NCBI GenBank assembly: GCA_037102815.1
Contig: BTPP01000003.1
Coordinates: 2,046,001-2,110,000, forward strand
Direction: 5' to 3'
Source: Neurospora intermedia
Lineage: Eukaryota; Ascomycota; Sordariomycetes; Sordariales; Sordariaceae
DNA: 64,000 nt
The notes under the pieces are model-generated. The model worked only from the letters and a program-made list of their open reading frames with translations. It was not told where the DNA came from and did not search any database. Of this stretch, positions 1 to 13,599 are shown piece after piece (position 1 is the stretch's first letter; every line of letters starts with the position of its first letter). A program made the position numbers and the translations under genes.

Positions 1-930
1 CCTATTATTAACGACCCACTTATAATCCAATCCGACGCCGGCGACCCGCCTATCGCTAACAATCCGCCTATAACTTAACCCGACGCCAACGACCCGCCTA
101 TTATTAATAACCCGCCTATAACCCAACCTAACGCCGGCGACCCGCTTATTACTAACGACCCGCCTATTACTAACGACCCGCCTACAACCCAACCCAACGC
201 TAGCGATTTATTTATTACTAAAGAGAATTATCCTAATACAATAATAACCGATATTAATATATATAAAGTATAGATATCTCTTAAAAGGTTAATAGATATT
301 ATTAAGGATTTCGATAATAATAATTCGCAAGAGGCGTTGGAGGGTATATTCTAAATTATACCGGTAGATAGGATTAACTAAATATCGTTCCAATTTACTT
401 AGTAGGCCGTCTAGTATACTACAAATTTCAATACAGTAATATTCGAATTTAAAAGTCCTAACGAATAATAATTATACGAACGTACTTATATAATATAACG
501 GTTTTATATTATATTATCTATTCTAGCTAGTAATCTCTAGTATAATAAAGCTAAAAATAGTATTATAGAAATTAGTAGATAGAAAGATACTTACGGAGGT
601 TATAGTAGCTTACGAAAGGATTTATATAATTAGTAAATAATTATCGATTAATAATTATAATTAGGTAGGGGCTTTAGTAATATACGTAGTAGGCTAATAT
701 TTTAATTAGAGTATTATATTATCGGTCTTAAATTAAAACGGATTTAAACGATAGCTAATAAGGGATACCCGGTTCCTACCTCTAGCGTAGATATTAATAT
801 ATTTCTATATAGAAATATCCTTAGTAGCCGAATATAGATTTTTAACTCTAGCGAATCGCTAGTAGAAATTCCTTATATAATATTCCCCCTTCCTATTGAA
901 GGTCTTCGTCGGTCGATATAACCCTAGAAA
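1..930 (+). pseudogene. RIP-broken relic reading frame with Pro/Asn repeats (left edge)
   Basis: Frame 1 of the plus strand stays coherent from the window edge to about 920 if TAA and TAG are read as former CAA/CAG (Gln); the stops seen are nearly all of these two kinds. The first 230 bases are an imperfect tandem repeat of about 48 bp encoding units like PPITNDPPITQPNAGD, with an 18 bp sub-repeat. After it comes a non-repetitive part (for example ISLKRLIDIIKDFDNNN near 265-325 and KDTYGGYSSLRKDLYN near 585-635). The frame enters from outside the window, so its start is unknown. I do not recognise the family; it could be the gag-like or accessory protein of a transposon or a RIP-inactivated duplicated gene. 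The end is uncertain because the code fades after about 930. Confidence 0.45.
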
Positions 931-1271
931 AGGGTTAGATAGTAAAGCGATGGATTTTTTAATTTTATTCTTATTAAAATTATTTAAATTATTCTAATTA
1001 GAGTAGAAGGTAGTATAGCGGAGAAAGAATAGTTAAGAGGTACTTTGGGTTAATAGAAGTTAGGAATACAAAATTATATTACTTAGAATTAATTAAATTA
1101 CTCTAATTAAAGCGGAAGGTAGTATATAGTAATAAAATTATTTATATTAGCGGGTTTAAAAATACTAAGGTCTAATAACGCTTATAGATAATTTATTTAC
1201 TTTTAGTAGGGGGTAATTAAGGTAGTTTTAATATAATTCGGACGTAACGCTTTATTATTTATTAATTATAT

Positions 1272-1470
1272 TAATATTACTATAAAGGTATAGTCCGGGG
1301 GATAAATTAATACTAATAACTATAAAGGGAATTATTATTTAACTAGTTCTATATAAGCCTATAATATATATTAACATTATTATAAAAGTATAATCCGGGG
1401 GATAAATTAATACTAGTAGCCGTAGAGGGAATTATTATTTAATTAGTTTTATATAAACCTATAATATAAA
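1272..1470. repeat. Direct repeat pair, about 100 bp units
   Basis: Two adjacent copies of an AT-rich unit (about 1,272-1,370 and 1,371-1,470) share the core AGTCCGGGGGATAAATTAAT / AATCCGGGGGATAAATTAAT followed by GGGAATTATTATTTAA. Differences between the copies are mostly C/T or G/A transitions, as expected after RIP. No coding frame was assigned. Confidence 0.6.
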
Positions 1471-1734
1471 AAGGTATTAAATTCGTTTATTCGATAGTAT
1501 AACCCGTAATTATATAATTAATAATATAATAATACTATTAGTATTAATATTTTCCTAATACTAAAACCTAATTTACTTTTTACCTTCGTATTAGCGTTTT
1601 CCTATTTTTTATATTCTATCCAATTAAAATAGAATAACTACTATTTACCCTTTAGCGCGCTATTAGGCTTATAACGGTAACCGTCCTATTTCTTCGCTTA
1701 ATTTTAGGATTCTATATTAATTATAATAATAATA

Positions 1735-4700
1735 TTCTTATTCCCAGACTATAAACTATAGTGCCCTATTGGCATGGGGTCCTTCTCCAATTCTCTGGAG
1801 GGGAAAACCGTAAGGCGTTAAGCGCCCCCGGATAAAAACCTCCAGCTCCATCTCGGCCGTAATTCACCACGCCGCTCCTACTTTGCTTATAGCTATAACG
1901 GTTCTTACCCACCGCCACAGCGAATATAATCTCGTCTCTTCTACCGCTATATCGTCCTAATACTAGAATAATAAGAATAATAGGAATAGGACCAAACCCG
2001 GTACGCCGCTTCCTTCGCCGCCTCTCCATTTTACTCCCCACCGTTCCCTCCTCCGCCTTCTCCCCGCTTCCCTATCCTATCTTCCCGTCTCCTACCCCAC
2101 TTCTTCGCCTCCTTCCCTATTTATAAATACCTCCGCCCCGTTATTTACTCTCCTACCCTACAGCTCTACCCCTACTTGCATCGGTACAAAGACCCCTTCC
2201 TTCGTTTATATAATCCCCCTTACAGCGCCCCTCCTAATCCTTCTCTTCCTTCTTCCCTATTATAACTTCTATTAAAATAACTTCCTCTAACTACTATTAT
2301 CCTAGCCCTATCGACTTAACCTCCAATACGGAGGGTTCCTCCCCTATTGTATCCCTAGGCCCTACATCTCCCGTAGTCCCTTCGGTCGTACCCTTAGAAC
2401 CCGCGTTCCTCGCTTATACTCTTTACAATTTTATCAGTAGTTATCCCCCTTAAAATTAGTATAGTTTCCTCCTCTTCTTCTCCGGTCCTTATACTAACCT
2501 AACTAATATTATTCGTAAAATCCCCTACCTTTACTACACTCTAAATCTCGCCTCCATTAGTAGTAATAGTAATTCTACTCCTAGTACTATAGCCGTAGCT
2601 TAAATAACTCCCGTAGTTAGTACAAATATCTCCTCCTTATTCCCGTCCTATTATTCTAATATTATTAATATTCCGTTTTCCTCCTAGGAATATTTTGTAA
2701 TTTCTTTATATTACTCCTCTTTTAATTTAACTACTAGATAGTACTCTTTTAACCTCCCTAACTTTAACGCTTATAATAGAATCCTTTTAGCTTTAATTCT
2801 ATTATTTAGGTATTCTTAAAATTCTTCCTTCGTTAATAGCTACGCTTCTAAATTCGATTAGAAAATAGTATCTATATTAAAGTAATTTAAGACAATATAA
2901 ACGAACATTTCTTTCTCGAACCTATAAATACAAATAGGAATTAAAACGCCTAATACTTTCCTCCAGTAGAAGAAAGCCCGGAGGCCAATAACTTCTATTC
3001 TAGCCTAAATAAGGAGGGAACTTTTCGCTTTAGTTAGTAGGTACGGCTCTTCTTCGTTTTCTTCCGGTTATTAGCGTCTTCCTTTCTTCTTTTTTATACT
3101 AACTATATATTATTAAATAGCCTTTCCACTAAATTTGGGGGTAAGGTTAGCGATAGTAAATTCGTACTATCGCCCTAATTTTATTATTACCGCCGCTAAA
3201 TAGTAATTATAATACAATACCTATTCCCAGTTCGTTATATCTTCTAACTACTCCTTTCTATTAGCGGCTATTAACTCTAGAATTTATAATAATAGTAATA
3301 GCTAAATCCCTAATTCCGAAGGGGGGCTAACTACCATCGCTAGTAGCTTCTCCGTTAATACCCACATTTCGGCCCACCGAACCTTAGCTATACTACTCTC
3401 TAATTTATCGGCGGGTAGCCAACTTCTAATTCGTCGTACCTAAATATAATTAGAAACCTAAATTACGGTCCCCTAGACGAACCGGGTTTAGTCCATCCGG
3501 ACGAACCTTTCTTCAAAAGCCCGGACCCTTTTATTAAGGTAGAGGTCGAGCAGTAGATAAAAGGTTTCCGTCTCTAAATTTCGTACTAACATAATTTTAT
3601 ATATTCCAACGATAATTCTCAAATATTTAATCTAATATTTCGCTAATCTAACTACTATCCCCCGAAGTTTACTATAGATTTTAATCGGCTAGTAGAATAT
3701 TGAAGCTCTATATACAATAGTACTACGGATATACTTAGTATATATTTCCCTTACCCGAATAAAGGAGTAACCCTATATTTTTATTACTAATTTTATAAGT
3801 ATATTTATCTACATTATTATTTTCTTTTTTACTACTTTTATATAAGCCTTATAATTGAACTTACAATTTAGCTAGACCCCTAGGAATCGTATCGATTCCG
3901 TTAATTAAAATATTACTTCCCCGAATTAGAGAGTTTCCGTCCTTAGTACCCTCGTCCGTATAAAATATATTAATTCCGTCTTAATTACTTTAAATTCTAT
4001 ACCTCTCGCCCCTACCTATTCCAAATACACCTCCTACGCTATTTATAACGTCCGGCAATTTTCTTCGGTAGTACGGGCTACTACTATAATATTAATATCG
4101 TCGACGAAACCGACTATAATTATATTCGGGATTATTACTAACTTCTAATATAATAGGGTAATAAAAAGAATAAATAAAATAGGGGAGAAGGGGGAGCCCT
4201 ATAGTATTTTAATAATAATCGTATAGGGGTAGGAAGTTTCGTCGTTAAAGAAAAAAGAGCCTTTTTTTCCAATAATAAAACTCACTACCCACCGAATAAT
4301 CTACATTAGGAATTATATTTCCTATAGGGTATATAAAAGCTACCTATAATTAATTCTATTGAACGTTCCTTTTAAATTTAGGAGTATAAGGGACGTTACA
4401 GCCCCGAACTTCTAAACTATATATACTACGTTAATAACCACCCGGACTGCAAACTCTATTAAACGGCCTACCTAATTACCTATTTAACCCTCTAGTAGGA
4501 GGTTAAACTCTTTAGCTACCTATATAAACCTTTTAATTATAAACGCTTCGAAGATCTTTCCTACGTTATTAAATAGCGATATTAACCTTTATACGCCTAT
4601 TAGCTTCTATTAAGCAGCGCTCTTCCTAGGCTTCTTAAGGATAACTACTTTTATATCCTTAAACTACTATAGGAAATATTCGAATTAGAAGTTAGCGGAT

Positions 4701-7700
4701 ACTAAATATACTATAATTTACTAAAACGGTTGCCTATATATTTTTAAAAACCTATTTAAATACTAATCGATCCTAAGGGCCTTATTAAATACTATCCGGG
4801 AGAGTACGTCCTAAACGTCCTCCTTATTAATTAGTTCGCTAATAACTATTAATTTAATATTATTTAACAATTTAATCTAATCCGGTAGGTAATCTATTAG
4901 GACCTCTACCTTCAGGAAGAAGCAATCGGCAAGGATTTCGGCCTTACCGCTATAATTTCCGACTTCTATTACCCCTTCGTAGGTTTAAAAGGCTAATAAT
5001 TTAGGCGGGTCTATTAATTTATAGCTTCGGGTATAAGCCTATCGTTCTAAAGGCCAAAGTCAATTCGAATTCTTCGAAGCCTTAATAATACTATTATACT
5101 ACGTAACTTACTAAATTTTTATAATTATCCTCTTCTTTTTTATTATAGCTTCAATAAAATCCCTCCAATTTAATACTATCTAATATTTAAACTACTCCCA
5201 ATATATCCTCTACACTTCTTTTATTACTGTCTTATATCCTAATATCTACTAATTTACTCTCCTCCCTCAACCTTTCTTCCGGTATAGGATAAATTCCTTT
5301 ATAATATTTATAAATTCTCTATTAAATTTATAAAAAGCGAATTCAAAATCCTCTATTATATTAATCCTTTCTAGGACTAATATCTATTTCTCTACTACCT
5401 CCTTTACTTTTACTATATCTATAAAATTCTAACTATATTTTTCTTCCTCTTCTACTTTTTTATTTTTTCTTCCTACTTAAACCTAAATTTCTTAAGGGTA
5501 ATAGTCCGAACCGGTCTATTCGTACTTTTATACTCCCTAATATTTAACTTCAACCCCGGGTAATAATTATATATAATTAATTATCCTATCCCTCTCTCCT
5601 CGTATTGTATTCCCGAACCTTATTAATTTACTACGGGGGGTAAATAAATTAAGTCTCTAGTATCGTACCTATATAAAGAAATAAATAATCCCCGGGTTAA
5701 TCCTATTCTCTAAATCCCAATTAGAATAATAGAGATTATAATCCCTAACTACGACTAAATTTCCTACTAAGGGCCCAACCTCGAAAAATTCAAAGAGTAG
5801 CAATCCCTATTAATATTCCGGTATTCTTTATATAAGGATAAGAGAGTAAATAAAAAAGACAGTCGTTAGTTCCTTTAGGCTCTTAAACATTACTATAGCC
5901 CAATCCTTTCCAGCCTAGAAATCTAGGTCCTTCAAATTCTATCTCTTATTTATATATATTACTGTTCTTCCCTTCTTTATATAATCGACCCCGAAATACC
6001 TTTTACTTTTAAGACGGTAAATATTCCTATTCAAATTTCTACCCAGCTCCTAAATTACTATAATATTATAAGTCTCCTCTTATTCAAATAAAAATTTCCT
6101 TCTCTCGTATAATTTCCCTACATTCTAATAAAGTATTTTTAATTAGACTATTAATTATTCTAAAATAGGGTTCCTTCTAATCCTTCTACGGAGGATAAAG
6201 GTATTATTTCTTTAAGGGGGGCTATAATTGTATAAATATTATTACTACTATATAACTAATTCCCTCCTACGCTTTAAGAACGCGTATAAATATCTATCGG
6301 ACTTTAAGGGTTTAATAGCTTCGGTTGGGAAAATAGGCCGACGATCTTCTTCGGCCGTCTCTTCTTTATAACTCTTCTAATATATTTCTCTAGGGTAGTA
6401 ATAATATAGGAATTAAAGGGGGCGTTCGGGAGGACGCCCTTATTTATAATCTCTATCGTCGGTTCTAATACCTTCCTAACTAAGTTCTTACGAGGGGCAA
6501 ACGCCCGTAACCTTTCGGCGTACGTAATAAATGCCTTTATAATCGCCTTTTAAAGAATAGGATACTCTTTATAATTATATATATAATAACCCTTCTTCTT
6601 ATACGGTTTATAATAAACGAATAATTTATTATTATTAGACGGGCAATTTACTTCGCCAAAACAATCTCCTTCGTATTTAGCTTCACTATAGCGGGCGTAA
6701 ATATTTTCTTAATAGTAAAATTTCACTATATATCTAATTCCCTAATATTTAAAGTATTATTAGACGTTATTCGAAGTTTAAAACGGTTCGTATAAGTATA
6801 CGCCGCCGTCCTAAAGGAAAAGGTTATCCTAGAGGAAGTATACTACCAATACAATAGCAACTTCTATTAAAAGTAAGCCTTTATTCTCTTCGTCCCTTCT
6901 CTTCTATAACCGAATTCTAATAATAGACGCCTCCGGGTTCTTTTCCTTCGCTACGTTCAATATAGCTTCCGCCGTAGTATAATTATCAATACTATTTTAA
7001 AGTACGCCCCGGATTAATACATTTACAATACTTATAGTAATGAAAGTATTGGGGCCGAAAACTTCTTTAACCTATACTTAATTATATTAGTACTAATTAT
7101 ATATAGACTTATCGAATATAATTACGTAGTCTCCGGTCGTTAGTATTCTAATAGCCGTTCGGACTATTAGGCCGGTATTCTTTTTACCTAAATATATAAT
7201 TAAAATCGTCTTCGTATTTTTATTCGAACGGTTTACAAATTTAATAATAATCGTTACTCTTTTAATAATAAATTATCACTCGAAATTAGAGGGGATAAAT
7301 TTTTTAGTAATAGTAGGTAATTATTAAAAGGTAGTACTAATCTTACTTAGGCTAACTTTCGCTATAATATCGGCCTAATACTTTAGTACCTCTTAAACGC
7401 CTTTTTTAATCTCTTTTAAAATATCCTTCTTTAGGTTATTAAAATCCTTCTTAATAATAAACTAGTCGGTTCCAACCTTACTAACCTTAGGTTGCATAAA
7501 TCTACTTTTTCTAACGTATACCTTTACAAATTTAAAAAGTAATTCTCAAACCCAACGACAATCCTCGGTCGAAATAGTATTATAGTCCGTAAATTTATTC
7601 GCTCTAGCAATAAACTTCTTCAATATTTCATCGTCTTCCTCCGTTTTATCCAAAGTCTTCGTAGTAAGTACAGCTTTAGGATTGTTATATACTAAGATTT

Positions 7701-7905
7701 CCGCGAACGGGTTGTAAACGCTATTTTCGAATCCACAGGCACCGCCATCGATGGCTATCGGCAACGACGATACAACGCCGTCGCTGCGCTCGTCGTAGGA
7801 CATCGTGAGGGACGTAAACGACCCTCCTGAGTCGATTGCCTTTGTCAGTTTTCGTTTTGGAGCACTCCTCGACCAGAAATCGGCGTTTCCGGTTTCAAAG
7901 CAGTT
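1735..7905 (-). mobile_element. LINE (Tad1-like non-LTR retrotransposon), copy A, RIP-degraded
   Basis: Read on the minus strand, the element begins near 7,905 (5' end shared with copies B and C), has an ORF1 start at 7,803, and carries an ORF2 whose reverse-transcriptase motifs are legible: GSPFSPILF at about 4,173-4,199 and the catalytic box GFVDD at 4,098-4,112. Most stops in these frames are TAA/TAG from RIP. The 3' end lies near 1,735, just past a GC-richer tail (about 1,741-1,990) shared with copy B and with the short insert at 38,789-39,041. It is the least mutated copy: the FVDD aspartates are intact, whereas copies B and C read Asn-Asn there. It lacks about 770 bp present in copy B near 26,510-27,300, so it has either an internal deletion or a shorter subfamily structure. 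The Tad1-like assignment rests on the RT motifs and fungal context; no database search was run. Confidence 0.8.
7546..7803 (-). pseudogene. 5' remnant of LINE copy A ORF1 (gag-like)
   Basis: An 85-codon open stretch starting MSYDERSDGVVSSLPIAI is the beginning of the first ORF of LINE copy A. The same start occurs at 36,573 (copy C) and in a more mutated form at 32,468 (copy B). It ends at a TAG after ...CRWV; homologous sequence continues past the stop at reduced quality, so this is the surviving open part and not a complete protein. A gag-like role is inferred from its position upstream of the RT-bearing ORF. The start region is GC-richer than the rest of the element. Confidence 0.6.
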
Positions 7906-10900
7906 TTAGTGTAAATGAATAGAATTTATTAATTATAATAGTAATTCGAAATAGTATATAACTATTCAACGGTGCTGGACTAACGGATATAGGATTATAT
8001 TATTAGGGGGGGAATAATATTATAATTAGTAAAGATTTTTAGAAAAGGCCTACACTAACGCTTAAAATTTAATTAATTATCTTCCTTTCTTATTCGGTAA
8101 ATTAGTAGCGTACAAAGTTAATAGGTCTAACCTATAATTTATAATTATATACTAGCCTTTCAATAAATACGGAGCCTTCGAGCGTTAAAGTAGCTAATAT
8201 AATAATATACCCCGTATTAATAAATTAAAAGGGCTTTATATATATATAATATTAAATTATAATATTAATATATAGAGGTAGTAATTAGTATTATATATTA
8301 AAATATATAGTCCGACGTCTATATTACCTACTACGGCCGTTTTAACGATTATCTTTAATTATAAGATAGATTAAATCCCTTCCAATTAAATCCCTTCCAA
8401 TTAAACCCCTTCCGATTAAATATTAATTGTATCGACTATTTCTAACTTCGATCGATTTTACGAAGAATTTCCGGAAATAAAATTAATTCCGTCTATTTAT
8501 ACTATGTTTAATATTAATTTAATATTACCTCTTCTATTTATAATATATTTAATTTATAATACTATACTACCAAAGAGTAGTATACCCGATTAAAATTATA
8601 GGAAAGTCCTTTATCGTCCTATTCCCGATTCTTCTAGGGATTATAAATAAGTACGTTAAATATTAAATTCAATTCTCCTTATATATCCTTTCAGTTTAGT
8701 CCTCTCTATAATAATAGTAGTAGGCTAATTGTAAATAAATTAGGGCTTAACGAATAGGGATTTGAATTAAAATTAGTAAAATTACTTTGGAGGTTTACCT
8801 TTAATATTATTATTATAAGCTTCTATAAATATTATAATTTTTTTAAAGATTATAAATAGGTATATTAAATATTAAACCTAACTCTCCCTATATATCCTTT
8901 CGGTTCGGTCCTCCTTATAATAATAGTAGGTAGGTTCGTTATAAATAAATTAAATTTAATAAAGTAGTTATATATTAATTGAATATTACGAGTAGGCCGA
9001 ATTATAAAAGAAGTTACCCCGAATACGCTAATACAATTAATATTAATAAAGATGCGGACTATTATATAGTAAAGTTAACCTAAATTAATATACTTATACG
9101 GTTAAATTCAATTAATTTCCGTTTAGCCTCCGATTAGTTTTGCTATACAATTAATAAATACCCTAACTATTTCGGACTAAGCGCTATAGGCCCTACTTAC
9201 CTAAAGTAAATAACCGATATTTATATATAATTCGCTTAATTATATCGGTACCGACCGCGATATTAATTTTAATAATAATAATAGCGAGGGTAATAATTAT
9301 ATATTAGGGCTAATACGGAAGAAGCCCCATTTAAAGGAAAAGTATAATAGTATTTCGAAGAGGAGGAAGTCTAGGAAGAAGGCCTAAAAAGAACGGAAGG
9401 AAGCTTAAAAGGCTTTATAAATAGAATTACAATAAAGTAGAAGCCGGTAATTCAATCTAGTATATATTAGTCTATAGGGGGGTTAAGTAAGAAGATTTCC
9501 TTATTGTATCCTTTTAAGACTATTATATACTAATTCGGGTACTTATAGGAGAATTTAAATATTCTGAATATCGATTCCGACGACCTCCCCTTTATAATTA
9601 TAATAATTAATAATATTACCCCGTCCTTCTACAATATCCAATTCCGCTTTAAATATATTTAGTTAATATATAAGGATTATATTTCTCAATTTTATTAATT
9701 AAATTATTAGGAATTTATTAACGGTCCGTTTATATTTACTATTTTAGAATATTATAACCCCTTAATTTGGGTAACTATTTTTATTACTTTATCTAAATAT
9801 AATAGTAAGAGTGTTAAATATAGTATATTATAATTATACTTCCAATCGAGTATTTTTAATCTATTTATACCGAATTATATATATTTTACTAAACCGGGGT
9901 TAGTATTATACCTTCTAATAAAATTTTAGGAATATTGGATTAATTATATTACTAGGTATATTCCCTAATACTTTACTAATCGGTTAATAACGTTTCGTAC
10001 GCTATACTCGGATCTAAAGTAGCTTTACTATATTAGTATATTCGAAATTAATAATAGCAATCTCTCTTAGGACTATAAGCGGGGGATCCTCGACGATATA
10101 TTAGGATGGCGAAGCTCATATACTAAAACCCCGACCTACTATTTATATTACTATATATATAGGTTTTTCCTATCGTACAATAACCTAATTTGTATAAAGG
10201 CTATATTTCGTATTAACTTCGTTGAAAGTTAATTATAATACTTAGAATTGTAATATAGAATAAATAAAAAGATTAGTAATAGGCTAGTTAAATATTACTT
10301 TATAGTAATACCCCCCCTAATTTTATTCAAATTAATACGATTATAAATAGTACTACTACCCTCCGGTATATACTATCCCTAATCTATATTTTTAAACGCT
10401 TTCTAAAGATATTACTAATTTAAAGAAACCCTAATATAATAACTAAAATACAATAATATTATTAACTGCAATTTTTATAATATATACATCCGGCTCTCAA
10501 TATAAATAACTACTAACTTTGCCAATATATTAGATTAAATTAATTTATTCGAATAGAATTATTAAAATCGAATTAATTTATTCGAATAGAATTATTAAGA
10601 AATTATTCGAAGTATAGAAATTAGGGTAGAGAAGGTAATCTAGAGTAGAATAGTAAATATAGAAGAGTTAATAAAAGAGGTTTATACTAATATTCGAAAT
10701 AGGTATAAAAATTTAGTAAGAATTTTCGAATAGATATAGACTAAAATGAATAAGAATTAGATAGATATTACTAAGCTAGTACGTACTTTATAGACTATAT
10801 ATATAGGGATAAAGAAAATACTAATAGATATAGAGGAGATAAAGAGGCAGTATAAAGAAATTAATAATAAAAGCGGTACTTCCAATAAAGAAAGGAATAC

Positions 10901-11950
10901 CTCTTAATACTATAGATTAGTATTAAATAAATTTAAATACTACTTAGAAATATATAGCCTTTCGACTTATTACTACCTTTCCAACTATTGAAACGTATTA
11001 TATCGTATAGCGGAAATTAAAATATAGACTTAAAGAACGAAAATAAAGATTTAATTCCCTAAAGTATAATTTTTCTAACTTTTTTAAAATACGTCCGGCG
11101 AAAAGAATAAGGAATAATCCGCCACCGCCGCCGCTACTATTACTACTATTATTACCCCTTAAAGAAGATTAATTAATAGAAGATATACAGAATTTTAAAT
11201 AGTTTACTCTTTTCGATAGGTATTATAAATTCCGGTTGTAAATGAAAATATAATTATTATATCGGCGTAGGACGGAAAAAATATTTTTCCCTTACTTATA
11301 CTCCTCTTTGAGGCTCGTAAAAAAATTTTAAAATACCTACTTATATTTAATAAGCCTATTTATATAAAGCGCTTCTAGACTAAATAGGTCTATTTTATAT
11401 ACTATAATACTTACGGACGGGGATATAGGAGTAATAGCGATAAAAGCGAAGAGGAGTATATTAATATAACGATTATTTTACAAATATTCTATTAAATATT
11501 AGTAGAGGGCAATTTACTTCTTTATTTATAGAATTAATTTATTTATTTATTATAAAACCCTATTTATATTAAGGTAGATTTCGCTTCTATATTTAAGGAA
11601 GTATAGAAGTCCCTAAAGAAAATCGAGGGTTGTAACCTACTATTATTGCCCCCCTTATAAAGAAGATTAGCGAATAGAAGGTATACGGATTTTTAAATAG
11701 TCCGCTCTTTTCGATAGGTATTAATATAACGCTAGGGGCTCCCTTTATTACGAAGTAACGTTAATTTAATTATATATTATTATTATTTTTATTTTAAATC
11801 CTATTATTATTTAAATTACTAATGTATATTTATACGATACTTAATTATTATAGAGTAGTAGGAGCTTCCGGATTAGTGCCCGTTAATTGGCTATTAATTC
11901 TAACTTTAAGGTAAGTTCTACTATACTATTTATTATCTATATTTTTTATT
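7906..11950. other. RIP-degraded AT-rich stretch, no intact gene
   Basis: Highly AT-rich sequence with no usable ORF. Visible structure: a triplet of CCTTCCAATTAAA-type 16-mers at about 8,375-8,425; a direct repeat pair of about 115 bp (8,638-8,755 and 8,848-8,960, sharing GATTATAAATA and CTATATATCCTTTC); and a second pair at 11,157-11,225 and 11,647-11,725 sharing CTCTTTTCGATAGGTATTA. A Lys/Glu-rich relic resembling a coiled coil can be read around 10,600-10,900 on the plus strand. Probably several old transposon fragments; the class cannot be told by eye. Confidence 0.6.
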
Positions 11951-12129
11951 TGTAATAAACCTAAAATTTAATAAATATTAAACGGTAATTCTCTTTCAGG
12001 ATATAGCAGATTCGTACCTACCCCAAACCTAATCCCTACTAATTCTATATATAATAGTAATAGTATTAATACCGTTTCTTATACTATAGCCGTTACTTTT
12101 AAATTCTAAAGCTATTATACTTTAGATTC

Positions 12130-13020
12130 TATTAAGAAGAGATATAGAAATACAGAAAGAATATTTAAAAATCTTTTTAAAATTTCTAAAAGGTAATTTC
12201 GCTTTTATTAGAGTATATAATATATAATAGTATTAATACTTACCCTTATACTAAATATAAAAATAATAATCTTTTTAAGATCTTTAAAAGGCAACTTCAC
12301 TCTTATTAAAATATATAATACTTATTACCGTACTAAATACGGAAAGAATATTTAAAAATAATCTTTTTAAGATTTTTAAAAGGTAATTTCACTTTAATTA
12401 GAGTACGTAATATATAATAGTACTAATGTCTACTATTGTATTAAATACGAAAAAAATATTTAAAAATAATCTTTTTAAGATTTCTAAAAGGCAATTTCAC
12501 TCTTATTAGAGTATATAATATATAATAATACTAATACCTACCACCGTACTAAATACGGAAAGAATATTTAAGAATAATCTTTTTAAGATTTCTAAGAAGT
12601 AACTTTACTCTTATTAGAGTATATAATATACAATAGTACTAATACCTACTATTGTACTAAATATAGAAAGAATATTTAAGAATAATCTTTTTAAGATTTT
12701 TGAGAGGTAATTTCGCTCTAATTAGAGTACGACCCCCCCGGTCTTCCTAAAATCTTTGAGAGGTAGAAAAATAAGTAATATTAAATTAAAGTAATTTTAT
12801 ATACCTAATTTCGCTTTAATTAAAGTACAACCCCCCCCCCGGTCTTCCTAAGATTTTTGAGAGGTAGAAAAATAGGTAAGATATTGAATTGAAGTAATTT
12901 TATGTACCTAACTTCGCTTTAATTAGAGTACGACCCCCCCTTTATTACTAAATATACTAAAGATATTAAAAAATTAAAATAGTCTTATATATTTAACTTC
13001 GCTTTAATTAAAGTACGATA
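12130..13020. repeat. Minisatellite array of about 100-108 bp units carrying a TAATTA palindrome
   Basis: Six imperfect units of about 92-109 bp are marked by CTTTTTAAGATTT-type anchors near 12,173, 12,271, 12,363, 12,471, 12,578 and 12,687. Each carries AGGTAATTTCRCTYTWATTAGAGTA. From about 12,735 to 13,020 a related type of unit (GGTCTTCCTAARATTTTTGAGAGG plus the same palindrome and a run of C) repeats two to three times. No coding potential is visible. Confidence 0.75.
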
Positions 13021-13081
13021 TTAATTAGCTAATAGAGAGTTTGTAGCCGGGTATTTATAATTTGAATATAGTAGAATATTT

Positions 13082-13520
13082 GGGTCGTTGGATTTTATCC
13101 TAATATAATAGTAAATACGCTAATAGGCGTAGTAGGTAATTCTAAATAAGGCTTATACGCTATACCCTAGGTCGTTGGATTTTATTCTAATATAATAGTA
13201 AATACGCTAATAGGCGTAATAAGTAATTTTAAATAAAGTTTATACGTTATACCCCGGGTCGTTGGATTTTATCCTAATATAGTAGTAAATACGCCGATAA
13301 ATACAATAGGTAATTTTAGACAAGGTTTATACGCTATACCCTAGGTTATTGGATTTTATCCTAATATAGTAGTAAATATATTAATAGGCGCAATAAGTAA
13401 TTCTAAATAAAGTTTATACACTATACTCCGGGTCGTTGGATTTTATTTTAATATAGTAGTAAATATATTAATAGGTATAATAGGTAATTCTGGATAAGGT
13501 TTGTACGTTGTACCCTAGGC
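13082..13520. repeat. Tandem array, five units of about 87 bp
   Basis: Five consecutive units begin GTCGTTGGATTTTATCCTAA (third to fifth with small changes) near 13,082, 13,170, 13,256, 13,343 and 13,429, and end in TTATACGCTATACCC. Variation is mostly transitions. A poly-C run of about 19 follows at about 13,569-13,587 and another of about 10 near 13,700. No coding frame; function unknown. Confidence 0.8.
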
Positions 13521-13599
13521 CCTAAGTTTTTATTTTAATATTTAGGATTAACCCTAACCCTTATTATAACCCCCCCCCCCCCCCCCCTTCTTCCCTAAA

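Noticed and set aside
1766-2041. 91-codon minus-strand ORF rich in Arg (MERRRRKRRTGFG)
   Set aside because: It lies in the 3' tail of LINE copy A, which is non-coding in the other copies (frame not kept in copy B or in the 38,789-39,041 insert).
13082-13520. CRISPR-like array
   Set aside because: Units of 87 bp repeat along their whole length with no unique spacers, in a eukaryotic context; this is a minisatellite.
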